Origin: an uncultured Shimia sp. | Lineage (GTDB): Bacteria; Pseudomonadota; Alphaproteobacteria; Rhodobacterales; Rhodobacteraceae | Direction: 5' to 3' | Assembly (NCBI RefSeq): GCF_947498095.1 | Contig: NZ_CANMJE010000013.1 | Span: 1 to 64,000 of the forward strand | DNA: 64,000 nt | Shown here: one piece after another, positions 16,140 to 24,517 of the stretch | How the letters are laid out: each line of letters opens with the position of its first letter | Numbering within the stretch: position 1 is the stretch's first letter | Notes under the pieces: generated by a model | The model's input: the letters and a program-made list of their open reading frames with translations, nothing else | What the model was told of the DNA's origin: nothing | Database searches by the model: none | Translations under genes and position numbers: made by a program

Positions 16140-16289
16140 CTAGACTTTACTCACAGACGCATAATTCCAGCTCTCATTGTCGCCCGTTATGTCCCAGATC
16201 CCTTCACAGAGCGCCGCCACCTCTGGATGGTCTGACCAGCGATGGACGTCGATGGGGCGGGAGTGCCAAGGGTTCTTGATGTCAGCCAT
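16140..16289 (-). pseudogene. truncated 5' end of TV-Pol-like polymerase gene
   Basis: From ATG 16289 the frame reads MADIKNPWHSRPIDVHRW and stays similar to the protein at 12408 through WSDHPEVAALC (residue 28). It then runs into unrelated codons and stops at 16140 (49 codons). It is therefore a start fragment of a second polymerase gene, not a functional protein, and lies in inverted orientation to the intact one. Confidence 0.85.
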
Positions 16290-16980
16290 AGCTTACCTTC
16301 CTGCTGGGATAGGGGATAGGGGGTAGGAAGGGAGGTAACATCTGGGTCTCTTCCCTCCGCCCTCTATTCATTACTTATACCTATTCCCCCTAGCCATAGA
16401 ACCCCGGTAGAGACGACCACACCAACAAGTACAGTTGAGGACACGAGCCTGCTCAGACTATGGGAAAGCGAAGCTGCCAGCACCCGCAACTTGTGCACCA
16501 ACTACTGGGGCATAAACGGGGGCATTTCCTAGGACTACGGGCGTCCCGGGTGCTTAGTTTACTGAACTAAGGAGAGGTGGCTGGGATGGTAGGAATCCTT
16601 GCCGACCCATAGGTAACATCGACTTACGGCAACCTCTGACCAAACTGGGGCGGTTACTGGGGCATCACAGAGCGCTAGCGGAGTGAGGATGGGACCACGG
16701 CTAGCCACTGGGAGCCCCGCTGAAGGCAGGACTGAGACCCGATGGCCGGGGCTGTCGGGGGTGTGGGGTTGGGGAACCAACTGTACTTGGGAGGTTAGCG
16801 TTGGGGCTGAGTATAGTAAGCCGATCTTGGGCATAGGGATAAGTAATGAAAGTGCAGGTAGAAGGAGCGGAGTAGCCGCCAATCCACCCTGTCCTCCCAG
16901 ACTAGAGGGGCCCAAGAAAAAGAAAGGCAGCCGTCCAGTTTACCCGCAGCATTAGGTACTAAGGGCGGATAGCGGTCATT
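16204..16980 (-). repeat. right long inverted repeat of polymerase element 1
   Basis: Inverted counterpart of 11662-12493: polymerase start codons, ATAAGTAATGAATAGAGG block, GCATAAACGGGGGCAT arm, hairpin, core 16578-16594, AACTGGGGCGG arm, then the outer part ending CGCAGCATTAGGTACTAAGG. The outer half closely matches the solo module and the DNA left of 28158, while the inner half matches only the left repeat of element 1. Confidence 0.7.
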
Positions 16981-17169
16981 CGCTGCAGTTAGTCCCGAAG
17001 TCTGCTATGCGGAACAAACAAAATTTTGGAAGTTGCCGCATCAAATGGAGGGTGTGGAAACCCAATTCCCTTCCTAACCGGTATTGCTCAATAACCAACG
17101 TATAGAATATGTGGTTATGCGAGGCACAGAGCGGCCTTCGATACCATCACTGACTAAGGATTGCGCCAC

Positions 17170-18411
17170 ATGCTTGCTGAACTGCTTTTTTATTTGGGTA
17201 CAACCGTTTCGCTTGCAATAGCTCTTTTGTACTTCCGCGATCTTGGCGACATTCCTCAATTGTTCATAACGACCAAGCGAAGAAATGTGGATAGGTTCAT
17301 TCGCAATGAGTACAGGTTTTTCGCGGTAGGGTGCGGTGCGTGGCTTGTATCCGCTATCGCCTATTTTGGATTAAGTGCTGGGATCGGTTGGGTCTTCTGG
17401 ATTGCCACATTGATATCGTTCGTACTGATGGCGTTTACTTGGATCTATGTGCATCTGGGCCTGCGCAATCAAAAAGACAAGGCGCAGTATTTCAGTATCA
17501 AGGAAGCGAAGGAGTTCGTAAGCCCTACGACACAAGTGATTGTGCTTGAAAATAACGGTCTTGCGCGGGCACATCCCCAGCCTCAAATGATGCGACCGCA
17601 TCTTGCTGGGTCGAAGGACGGGCTGAACGGTGAAGATGTTGTTATGACGTTTTGCGCGATTGCAAACCTTGGTCTCGGGTACACGCCAGAAATTGAGGGC
17701 CAAAAGTTGGAACTTGAAGTGCTTGCTCAGCACGGCAACAACCTTGTCTTGCGTGACAATGAAACCGGCGAACCTTTGCAGCAGATATACGGTTTTCGTG
17801 CCAAAGATCAGGACACATCAACTAACGGTCCCGCCTGTCCTTTGCGCCCGACACTTTCAATGCGGCCATGGCCGACGTTTCGCATGACTTTCCGCGGGTT
17901 TGAGAAAGCTTTTCCAAACGGTGAAGTCTTTTTAAACAAACCTCCGTCGAACCCTCTCCTCTTTCTGCTCGATTTTGCTATGGAACTCGCATTCACCGCC
18001 ACGATCCAGAAACACCACACCGAGGCACGCCCCATCATGCAGAACCTTGAGCGCCCCATTGATCCCAGACTGCCAACCAAGTCCTACGTTTGGGGTGTGA
18101 GTATAGGCGGCGATGCGACGTGTTGGACAGACGATTTCGTGGTGGCCAACGGCAATATTGTGAACGCGGTTGTCGGAGGCCAAGCGCTGGTTGTTGCATG
18201 GGATCCACTTTTCGAAAGCCTTAATGTATGGATCAATGAGACCGGAGAGATAGTGACTGAAGTCGACTTCTTCGGCAACTCCTCAGATGGTCAACTCGCG
18301 CGTTCGCCCGATGTTAAACCGGGCTTGTTCTGGCATGTTTGGGCCGAGTTTTTCCCCCATACCGATGTCAACCGGGTGGGCGCGCAGGAAGAAACGCCGA
18401 AACTAGCGTGA
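17170..18411 (+). CDS. membrane protein with DUF3179-like region
   Basis: A 413-aa protein; ATG 17170 has TAAGGA upstream (a TTG at 17161 is the alternative). Three N-terminal hydrophobic helices (about 1-20, 50-70, 75-98) anchor it in the inner membrane. The rest contains two stretches resembling DUF3179: VVMTFCAIANLGLGYTPEIE and KSYVWGVSIGGDATCW followed by NAVVGGQALVVAWDPLFESL. DUF3179 proteins (about 300-400 aa) are uncharacterised. No operon partner is seen; an intergenic repeat follows the stop. Calling it DUF3179 is from memory of the family pattern and is moderately sure. Confidence 0.6.
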   Translation: MLAELLFYLGTTVSLAIALLYFRDLGDIPQLFITTKRRNVDRFIRNEYRFFAVGCGAWLVSAIAYFGLSAGIGWVFWIATLISFVLMAFTWIYVHLGLRNQKDKAQYFSIKEAKEFVSPTTQVIVLENNGLARAHPQPQMMRPHLAGSKDGLNGEDVVMTFCAIANLGLGYTPEIEGQKLELEVLAQHGNNLVLRDNETGEPLQQIYGFRAKDQDTSTNGPACPLRPTLSMRPWPTFRMTFRGFEKAFPNGEVFLNKPPSNPLLFLLDFAMELAFTATIQKHHTEARPIMQNLERPIDPRLPTKSYVWGVSIGGDATCWTDDFVVANGNIVNAVVGGQALVVAWDPLFESLNVWINETGEIVTEVDFFGNSSDGQLARSPDVKPGLFWHVWAEFFPHTDVNRVGAQEETPKLA

Positions 18412-18884
18412 ATGCGGACACAGCAGGCGTTCGCTGCGGCTTGTACGAAGGTAGGCCGTAAGTTGCCATGACATGTATTGGGCAGGGCCCGATTGCTGCA
18501 CCCCACGCATTTCATCACTATGGGCGGTAACCGGAACTTCGCTGCGAAATTCTCCAAGGTCTGGTTGGTGTGGCAAGCCAGACTTTGTGAACCGCCGCGT
18601 CTAGGGTTCTCTTTGACGGATCAAGGTTTCCTCTATTTCTGGATGGGTGCCGTCTTTTTTTCTTTCCTTTTATTAGCATCTTCTCTGGGATGTCCTATGC
18701 ACTGCAAGATCGCAGCCATTGTTGACGTATGTGGGTGTAATAGATCTCACCTGTCGCAAGTAGTGAGGCAATCAAAACACAAGTACTCACTCTTAGGCTC
18801 TAGCCTCTAGCGCAAGACATCCCTCGCGCGCTAGGAATGGCGCCGTGAGAATTTGAGTAAACTAAGAGGCGGGGTCGGAAGGCG
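18412..18884. other. gap with two intergenic repeats, no supported gene
   Basis: 18414-18460 (GCGGACACAGCAGGCGTTCG) and 18520-18575 (GGAACTTCGCTGCGAAATTC) are interspersed repeats. The remainder to 18884 has no convincing coding signal; promoter elements for the gene at 18885 probably lie in the last 150 bp. Confidence 0.45.
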
Positions 18885-19955
18885 TTGACAGGCATTTGGA
18901 AGCTCAAGTCAGCAGCCGCAATATTTTTGGTTATTAGCCAATGCAACATGGCTATAGCGGAAGAGCCGCAAGGCAACGATCCTTTTGAGGATGCGACAGA
19001 CCTACAACCTAGCTCCGCTGATATGTCTGACGGAATTCTTCCTCAATTAGGCATCCTGTTGAAATTTCCTGACAATCTTCAACTGCGAAACCCGAGAAAT
19101 ACACAAACAGCAGCAGAACCAGTCACATATGATCGGAAGCTACCTTTTTTTGGGCAGCAAGCCGTGGATCGCGGTTTTGCTTTGCCACTGCCTTTTGGGA
19201 TCAGTGTAATCGGAGTTAAAAACTCCCAACTGCAGGAAATTACTGATCCAGCCGTGGCGCTTGGCAAGGGTTTTGCACCGCCACCCGGTACGCCGCTGGT
19301 GCCGATCCCGTTTGTAACTCTCGAGAACGTCATTTCCCGAACCAGTAGCATGCAGGTCAAGTTGGATGCTTGGGTACTGCCCAACGTCAATGTGTTCGGC
19401 TCGGTTGGAAGAGTGAATGGCACCGCAGATCTGGATGTGGTGGTGGATTTGGATCAGATATTTCCACCGCCAGTCTGTACACCAATAAGCCCGTGCGGAA
19501 CGGCAACGGGACACTTCGTGGCTGGGATCGACGCGACAACACTAACGATTGGTGCAACCGCTGTGCATGGGTGGGACAATTTCTTTCTGACTGGCACAGG
19601 ATCATTCACCGATACGATTGGCAAAAAATCGGACACCACAGTGCGTTCAGTGTCGGCAAGTGTACGCTTTGGTCGTCAGTGGATTGTTGGCCAGAAGACA
19701 GTTTTTGCGCCCTATATTGGGATCTCTTATCTTGACTACGACGAGGAGATCGAGGGCGTGACGGGCCTGCCCAATGCCTTTCCTGATGGTGACAGCCTTG
19801 AGGTTCGGTATCGAGCACAATCCACTAATGTAGATAAGTATTCCGGCGTGATCGGATTGAATGTGGGTTTTCAAAATGGCATGGGAATTCAGGCCGAGTA
19901 CAATAAGAACCAAAGTGGTGAGCGTTTTGTCCTGTCCAGTGTCATTCGGTTCTGA
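18885..19955 (+). CDS. predicted outer-membrane beta-barrel protein
   Basis: A 356-aa protein from a TTG start with GGAAGG upstream. Residues 1-25 form a signal peptide (AAAIFLVISQCNMAIAEE). The second half alternates short amphipathic strands (VKLDAWVLPNVNVFGSVGRV, VRSVSASVRFGRQWIV, YSGVIGLNVGFQNGMGIQAEY) and ends in a terminal aromatic (SSVIRF), the usual signature of a barrel inserted by the BAM complex. A Pro-rich stretch with two Cys (PPPVCTPISPCGTATG) may form a surface loop with a disulfide. No named family is recognised; it may be an autotransporter-like or vitamin/lipid porin-like barrel. It stands alone. Confidence 0.65.
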   Translation: MTGIWKLKSAAAIFLVISQCNMAIAEEPQGNDPFEDATDLQPSSADMSDGILPQLGILLKFPDNLQLRNPRNTQTAAEPVTYDRKLPFFGQQAVDRGFALPLPFGISVIGVKNSQLQEITDPAVALGKGFAPPPGTPLVPIPFVTLENVISRTSSMQVKLDAWVLPNVNVFGSVGRVNGTADLDVVVDLDQIFPPPVCTPISPCGTATGHFVAGIDATTLTIGATAVHGWDNFFLTGTGSFTDTIGKKSDTTVRSVSASVRFGRQWIVGQKTVFAPYIGISYLDYDEEIEGVTGLPNAFPDGDSLEVRYRAQSTNVDKYSGVIGLNVGFQNGMGIQAEYNKNQSGERFVLSSVIRF

Positions 19956-20297
19956 TCCTGTCAGGGCCGAACCGCGCTCTGCCAACAATTTCAGATGGCT
20001 TCTGTTCTGCCAATCGGACCTTCGCTGCAAAGAGCGCCAAAGTCGGCTTAGGGCCGTTAGCTGTCGTGATGGGCGACAAGGGCCATCCTATTGCTGCACC
20101 ATGCATATTCCGACACTAAGGGCGGATACTGGTCCTTCGCTGCGTGATGCGCCAAGGTCTGTTATGCTGAACGAAGTCTACCTTCTAGACCCGCATGTTA
20201 ATGTCCACTTGCTGCTTCGCATGGCTCCAAGCGCCTTGACCTCACGCAACCAATAGCATTGCATGACGGGGTTAAAGAGGTGAAGGAAGCGTGCCGC
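19956..20297. repeat. gap with tandem intergenic repeats
   Basis: Holds at least three members of the interspersed family in a row (CCTTCGCTGCAAAGAGCGCC about 20020; AAGGGCGGATACTGGTCC about 20120; GCTGCGTGATGCGCCAAGG about 20140). No gene is supported. Confidence 0.45.
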
Positions 20298-20822
20298 ATG
20301 TCTGAAACAACTATCCGAATGGCCCAAAATGATCGTGATTTTGAAGTTGCGCGTGCATTGTGCCGAGAATGGCTGGAGTGGCATTGGAAGGCATTTCCTG
20401 ATGACGGTCCAAAGGAAAACAACCCATTGGACCCTGATGTATTCCAAAGCGTCATCGATGATCTTCCTCAAATCCATGCCAGACCTCGTGGGGGCATCCT
20501 CTTAGCTGATGTGAACGATCGACCTGCAGGATGTGTGATGTTTCACGAATTGGAGCCTGATGTCGCCGAGATAAAGCGCCTGTTCGTCAACGAAGCAGGT
20601 CGAGGTCATGGTCTCGGACGATTACTTCTGGAGAAAATGTTTGAACAGTTGATCGCAGACGGATACCAAACCGTCATGTTTTCTTCCGCAAAGTTCCTGA
20701 CCCATGCGAGACGCCTTTATGAAAGTGTCGGTTTTCGTGATATCCCACACCCTGAAGGTTTCCCCGAGCACTTGCACAGCTTTGTCTACTTCATGGAACG
20801 ACCGCTCTTCAAAGAAGTTTAA
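20298..20822 (+). CDS. GNAT-family N-acetyltransferase
   Basis: A 174-aa protein from ATG 20298, chosen because AAGGAAG lies nine bases upstream; the longer frame from 20259 adds 13 unlikely residues. The acetyl-CoA binding motif is clear: IKRLFVNEAGRGHGLGRLLL (R/Q-x-x-G-x-G/A pattern), preceded by PAGCVMFHEL and followed by ARRLYESVGFRDI. It transfers an acetyl group to an amine substrate that cannot be named. It belongs to the common GNAT subgroup that acetylates amino acids or small molecules. It lies between repeats and the third recombinase element with no operon partner. Confidence 0.85.
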   Translation: MSETTIRMAQNDRDFEVARALCREWLEWHWKAFPDDGPKENNPLDPDVFQSVIDDLPQIHARPRGGILLADVNDRPAGCVMFHELEPDVAEIKRLFVNEAGRGHGLGRLLLEKMFEQLIADGYQTVMFSSAKFLTHARRLYESVGFRDIPHPEGFPEHLHSFVYFMERPLFKEV

Positions 20823-20980
20823 GAAATCGGCTTGGCCTGCGTCATGTTTTCATTTTCACGTGCAGCGGGCTTTCGCTGCTTAGTAGCCATTTGGTGAGAT
20901 TGGGCTCGAACCTGCCATTCGCCGCAACCAGAACGAACGGCGGGTTTGGTCCGTAAGCACCAGTTGGCGCTACTCCAATG
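20823..20980. repeat. intergenic repeat flanking recombinase element copy 3
   Basis: CGGGCTTTCGCTGCTTAG, CTGCCATTCGCCGCAACC and CACCAGTTGGCGCTACTCC belong to the interspersed family; the last block is repeated in inverted form right of the element (23016-23045). Confidence 0.5.
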
Positions 20981-21076
20981 AAGGGCTGCTTTGTTCTGCA
21001 TTTCCGCTCCCCTTCCACCCAGAAGAAAAAAGCAAAGTGGCTCCCCCGGCCAGCGCAATGCCAGCCGAGGGAAAGA

Positions 21077-21250
21077 TCACTTGATCTGCTTGGTCACCAC
21101 GTAGTCAGCCAGCCATTGCCAGTAGGCATCAGCATTCTTGAACCCCTGAGCTCTCGCAGCAAGGGTCTCGGCCTCTGAACGAGAAAGACCGCCATCGTAC
21201 TCTGCGATAGCGGCCCTCTCTTCGAACGCGTCAATGTCAGGCACGGTCAT
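21077..21250 (-). CDS. 57-aa ORF overlapping recombinase stop (copy 3)
   Basis: Translation starts in an ATGA overlap with the recombinase stop and ends YVVTKQIK; it differs from the copy 2 ORF by one residue seen near the end (V for T). Small, acidic and helical; function unknown. Its conservation in all copies favours a real protein or a role coupled to the recombinase. Confidence 0.55.
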   Translation of the reverse strand: MTVPDIDAFEERAAIAEYDGGLSRSEAETLAARAQGFKNADAYWQWLADYVVTKQIK

Positions 21251-22530
21251 GACACGGCCACCGGCAAGCGGATCTGATCCATGATCCCGCGCTTCTGCTC
21301 GTCATTTATGCCAGCACTGTAGATACCATAGGTCAGCCCATTCTCTGACCGGGCCGACTTATGACCCACCAGAGACGCCGTCCAATGCTCAGGCACACCT
21401 GTTCGCTCGCACTGGGTCACAAACCACTTCCTTGTTGAGTGGAACACCAGACCGGGACGTTCCAGCCCCAGAGACGCCCGCAGAGCCGCAAAGCCCTTGG
21501 TGATCTGATTGACACTCAGGTCAGGGAACAGTGGCCCCTCAGATGGCAGGCCTTGGAACAGCTCCTCTAGCACAGGGTGCACAGGTACCAACCGTTCAGC
21601 CGCATCAGTCTTCAGCAACCTCAGGTCATTGGGGCGCACATGAACGAAAGTCCCTAGATTGCCCTTGGTCACCAGATCTTCCCGAAGCAGCCCTGCGGCC
21701 TCTCCAGCTCGCATCCCTGATAACAGGCAGGTCAGCAACACGGGTCGCAGCACGTCATCTCTAGTCGCCAGCATCCGCACCACCTCATCATCCGAGGGCA
21801 CCGCATAGGGCTTAGGGCGCACCTTCTGCTCGAAAGGAACCGTCCTGAAGGGATTGGCTTCCAGATGCCCCTCGTAGACTAGCCAATCGAGGAAGTGATT
21901 GACCTGAGACCAGATGCGTTTCTGGGTCCTCGCCGTGATCCGGGGTGCCCCGTAGGAAGAGACTCGCACCGACTGCTCCAGCGTTAAGCCTTGCGTGGCT
22001 CTGGACCGCCCAAGAACCGGAGAAAGCTGGGCTATAAGACCAAGGAACTCTCGCCCCTCAACCCGGCTCAGACTGCACACCGATTGTTCCTCGTACTTCG
22101 AGAGAAACAGCCCCACCGAGTAGCGCACTGATTTGAACCCACCGGGTCGTAGCTCACGGGCTCTGCGGCATAGGTAGTCTCGGCCAAGGTCTCCAATCAG
22201 CGTTTTCTTAGGCGTCACGGGACGTTGGTACGGAACCACCTCAGAGGGCTCCAGAGTGGCCCGCAGGTGATCAAGGGCGGTCTCCGGTGTATCGACCCAT
22301 GCGGAGACATCAGAGAGCACCACTTCGGCCCCCTCGCGCACTTGAGCCACCAGAACTTCAAATCTGGCGTTCACCTCAGCAGCCCGTTGTTTTGCGGTGG
22401 AAGCTGACCCGGTCTTCAGGCTTTGCTTCATGGCCGCAGATCCAAGCACGAGTGCCACGTCACTTGGGTAGTTGCGTCGGAACAGCCACGTGTGACCCTT
22501 CCGATACGCATATCGAATTTGAGCAGACAT
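21247..22530 (-). CDS. tyrosine recombinase / integrase (copy 3)
   Basis: A 427-aa protein nearly identical to the one at 7387. Substitutions seen include A151V, A217L, A319P, S409N, S416G and V418M. None affects the catalytic residues R274, K307, H364, R367, H390 or the Tyr pair 401/404, so both copies are probably active. It is preceded by the two small ORFs and GGAGGAG as in copy 2. The opposite orientation of copies 2 and 3 brackets 12 kb. Confidence 0.92.
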   Translation of the reverse strand: MSAQIRYAYRKGHTWLFRRNYPSDVALVLGSAAMKQSLKTGSASTAKQRAAEVNARFEVLVAQVREGAEVVLSDVSAWVDTPETALDHLRATLEPSEVVPYQRPVTPKKTLIGDLGRDYLCRRARELRPGGFKSVRYSVGLFLSKYEEQSVCSLSRVEGREFLGLIAQLSPVLGRSRATQGLTLEQSVRVSSYGAPRITARTQKRIWSQVNHFLDWLVYEGHLEANPFRTVPFEQKVRPKPYAVPSDDEVVRMLATRDDVLRPVLLTCLLSGMRAGEAAGLLREDLVTKGNLGTFVHVRPNDLRLLKTDAAERLVPVHPVLEELFQGLPSEGPLFPDLSVNQITKGFAALRASLGLERPGLVFHSTRKWFVTQCERTGVPEHWTASLVGHKSARSENGLTYGIYSAGINDEQKRGIMDQIRLPVAVS

Positions 22531-22568
22531 AGGTCTCCTCCTTCTAATTGGTTTTGGGAAAGGGCGGC

Positions 22569-22763
22569 TCAGTCAACCGCGCTGCAATGGACCCGTAGGA
22601 CTAAGTCGAAGTCGGGCTCGCCGTACTCGCCAGCCAGTGGTCCTGTGAGAGAGTAACCGCCTAGGCAGTCATCAAACACATAATCGACCCGGAACAGATG
22701 CTCAGGCCAGTCCTCTCCAGCGCGGATGACGACCGTGTCGCCGGGGTTCAATTCAATCATCAT
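22569..22763 (-). CDS. 64-aa ORF of recombinase element (copy 3)
   Basis: MMIELNPGDTVVIRAGEDW and the remainder equal the copy 2 protein apart from two substitutions (T6N, A17E). Short beta-prone protein of unknown family located between the 55-aa ORF and the recombinase. Confidence 0.5.
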   Translation of the reverse strand: MMIELNPGDTVVIRAGEDWPEHLFRVDYVFDDCLGGYSLTGPLAGEYGEPDFDLVLRVHCSAVD

Positions 22764-22920
22764 CGGACCTCCAAGCGGAGACCAAGGCCGGCAGAACCAG
22801 CGCTGAGACGGCGGGGTGGGAACGACCAACAACCCAGAGCATCGTCGTCAGCACGGCTCTTGGTGGTGGGGTCAAAAGAAAACCCCCGGCGAGAACGCCG
22901 AGGGCTGATAAGGTTTTCAT
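22753..22920 (-). CDS. 55-aa hydrophobic ORF of recombinase element (copy 3)
   Basis: MKTLSALGVLAGGFLLTPPP onward, identical to copy 2 apart from P for L at residue 44. The upstream site is AAGGAG. Overlaps the 64-aa ORF by 11 bp. Function unknown; possibly only a leader peptide. Confidence 0.45.
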   Translation of the reverse strand: MKTLSALGVLAGGFLLTPPPRAVLTTMLWVVGRSHPAVSALVLPALVSAWRSDDD

Positions 22921-23015
22921 CGGTAAACTCCTTCGATTTCTATCGATATAGATACGAAGGGTGGCTCGGATTTGGGGGGGCGAGAGGAGCGGAACTGCAG
23001 AACAAAGCAGACCTT

Positions 23016-23282
23016 CATTGGAGTAGCGCCAACTGGTGCTTTCGGCCCAAAGCCGACCTTGATGCCAATTGCAGTAAACGGCAGGTTTGAGCCCAAAGCT
23101 GACAAATGCTGCAAACAGCACGAATTGGCGGTAAGGGCGGAAAGCAGCCATTTGTTCCGATAGCGAAGGTCAAATCACAAATGTACAGAGCCGCCAATAG
23201 CTGCAACTGCGCCAAGCTTATAGAACCGGAAACTCAAAGTACCGGCAACGCCTGGCTTCGACAAGGATCAATAGGTTATCCG
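23016..23282. repeat. gap with intergenic repeats
   Basis: Right flank of recombinase copy 3: CATTGGAGTAGCGCCAACTG, CTGGTGCTTTCGGCCCAAAG, AAACGGCAGGTTTGAGCCC and AAGGGCGGAAAGCAGCC, all members of the interspersed family and shared with window positions 115-190. No gene. Confidence 0.5.
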
Positions 23283-24332
23283 TTACTTGGAAGGCCTATC
23301 CAAATTTAAAATACTATGAGGCGAAGCTGCACTGGCGAACTTTGTGGGAGACACTCCAAAATATCGTGCAAATGCTCTGGAGAAATTTCCCGGTTCTTCA
23401 TACCCCAAAGCCTCGGAAACACTGGCCACAGTGCTCCCTTTCATCCCTAGCAAATCCTGAGCGCGTTTCATGCGGGATTCGTTCAGGATTTGGCGAAATC
23501 CTGTGCCGTGCCTGGACAACTGCCTTTGCACACCTCTGGGGCCGATCCCCATTGATAGCGCAAGCCGCTCAAGAGAAACATCTTGCGCGGCCAGGTGCAA
23601 TTCAACGACTGAACGGGCGGAGTTGGGGAAGTTGGTCGGTGGGGCCGACCGTTCCCTTAGAATGTCATTGCGTGTGGTCTTTTGGATAACATTCGGGTCT
23701 GGGTTTGGTGCATGCAGTACGGTCTTGTCGAACAACAGCCTTAATTTCGAGCCACCAAACAAAACCGGGCAGCCAAATGTGTCTTCCGCCGCTGTTTCGC
23801 GGTTCCCTGCTGGAAAATCGAATTCGATTTTCAGCGGCGCCCAATCCTTTCCCAAAAAGTGTTTAGGAATGCTCAGCATTGCGGCAACAGCGCTGAAAGC
23901 CATATTTGGATATGTTGGATGGGCTTTCAGACCAAATGCATAGGAATAGGACACCAGATTGTTAAAGGTGACAAATTGTACCCGATCCGTGCACGAGTGC
24001 AGGCGCATCTCTTGCTGAGCGCGCTTCAGGGCCGTGCCCAAGTCCGGTGCTGACAGCACATAGTCCCCCCATGCACCATAGTCCGCGACCGTCAAAAAGG
24101 GCGAAAACAGTAGACCAAGATTATCTTCGCCCAGTTCCCGGCTGACCCCTGCGACGAATTCACATAACGCAAATTCAGGGATGAAACCCTCTCGTTCGCT
24201 GACAAACTTTTCGACCAAGCCAGCACCTGACATTATCCGGAGCGTTTTGCGATGACCAAGTTCGCTTAATGCAAACGCGGGCATGGCCCCGAGAGCTTTG
24301 GCGGTTATCATCGCTGGTGAAAAAGCTGACAT
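23283..24332 (-). CDS. AraC-family regulator, Arabinose_bd type (DUF1254 cluster 1)
   Basis: A 349-aa protein from ATG 24332 (CGGAGA upstream); the longer frame to 24425 would run through the probable operator and is rejected. The N-terminal ~200 residues match the Arabinose_bd-type ligand domain (ADYGAWGDYVLSAPDLGTAL). The C-terminus is a double helix-turn-helix (LERLALSMGIGPRGVQRQLS and VASVSEALGYEEPGNFSRAF). It is a clear paralogue of the regulator at 47432. It is divergent from the DUF1254/DUF1214 gene at 24518, which it likely controls together with itself. Confidence 0.88.
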   Translation of the reverse strand: MSAFSPAMITAKALGAMPAFALSELGHRKTLRIMSGAGLVEKFVSEREGFIPEFALCEFVAGVSRELGEDNLGLLFSPFLTVADYGAWGDYVLSAPDLGTALKRAQQEMRLHSCTDRVQFVTFNNLVSYSYAFGLKAHPTYPNMAFSAVAAMLSIPKHFLGKDWAPLKIEFDFPAGNRETAAEDTFGCPVLFGGSKLRLLFDKTVLHAPNPDPNVIQKTTRNDILRERSAPPTNFPNSARSVVELHLAAQDVSLERLALSMGIGPRGVQRQLSRHGTGFRQILNESRMKRAQDLLGMKGSTVASVSEALGYEEPGNFSRAFARYFGVSPTKFASAASPHSILNLDRPSK

Positions 24333-24359
24333 TATGTCTCCGACTAAATACAGGCAGTG

Positions 24360-24394
24360 TGTCGTGAAATGATATTTCTGACAATGATCTTTGT
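24360..24394. promoter_or_regulatory. shared operator candidate in DUF1254 cluster 1
   Basis: TGTCGTGAAATGATA (24360-24374) followed by ATCTTT 13-15 bp later. The same 15 bases and a similar ATCTTT lie at the same place upstream of the paralogous AraC/DUF1254 pair (48460-48494), while surrounding bases differ. Likely binding site of the AraC-type regulators. Confidence 0.55.
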
Positions 24395-24517
24395 GCGATA
24401 GTCGGGTTCGCCGTTTGGACGACATGTTCGTTCAACAGCGCGTTTAGGCATCAAGCACAGGACCTTAACCGGTTTCTTGAAAGGCCTTCCAGCACCTGAT
24501 CAAATAAGGAGAACCAA

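Larger units (their letters stand above)
11662..16980 (+). mobile_element. polymerase element 1 (TV-Pol-like) with adenylate cyclase passenger
   Basis: A 5.3-kb segment bounded by long imperfect inverted repeats (11662-12493 and 16204-16980). Inside are a TV-Pol-like polymerase gene and, on the other strand, an adenylate cyclase gene. Each repeat holds an att-like core (12109-12125; 16578-16594) identical to the tRNA-Gln 3' end. The right repeat includes a cut-off copy of the polymerase 5' end. No integrase or transposase lies inside. The limits are set by loss of left-right similarity and are accurate to perhaps 20 bp. Confidence 0.7.
20981..23015 (-). mobile_element. tyrosine-recombinase element, copy 3 (complete, inverted)
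   Basis: Same four-gene unit as 6899-8935 in the opposite orientation. Terminal repeats lie at 20981-21014 and 22982-23015. Here the outside flanks are also inverted copies (GCACCAGTTGGCGCTACTCC on the left and its complement on the right), so the palindromic end is about 60 bp. The recombinase proteins of copies 2 and 3 differ at only about seven positions. Confidence 0.82.

Noticed and set aside
16140-16289. 49-codon frame as a small gene
   Set aside because: The first 28 residues copy the polymerase start and the rest is unrelated read-through; it is a fragment.
18478-18810. 110-codon frame between the DUF3179-like and beta-barrel genes
   Set aside because: Begins in intergenic repeat DNA, no ribosome site, low-complexity and Cys-rich translation without recognisable domain.
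24333-24425. Upstream extension of the AraC regulator (31 residues)
   Set aside because: It would cover the operator candidate; ATG 24332 has a ribosome site and aligns with the start of the paralogue at 48433.
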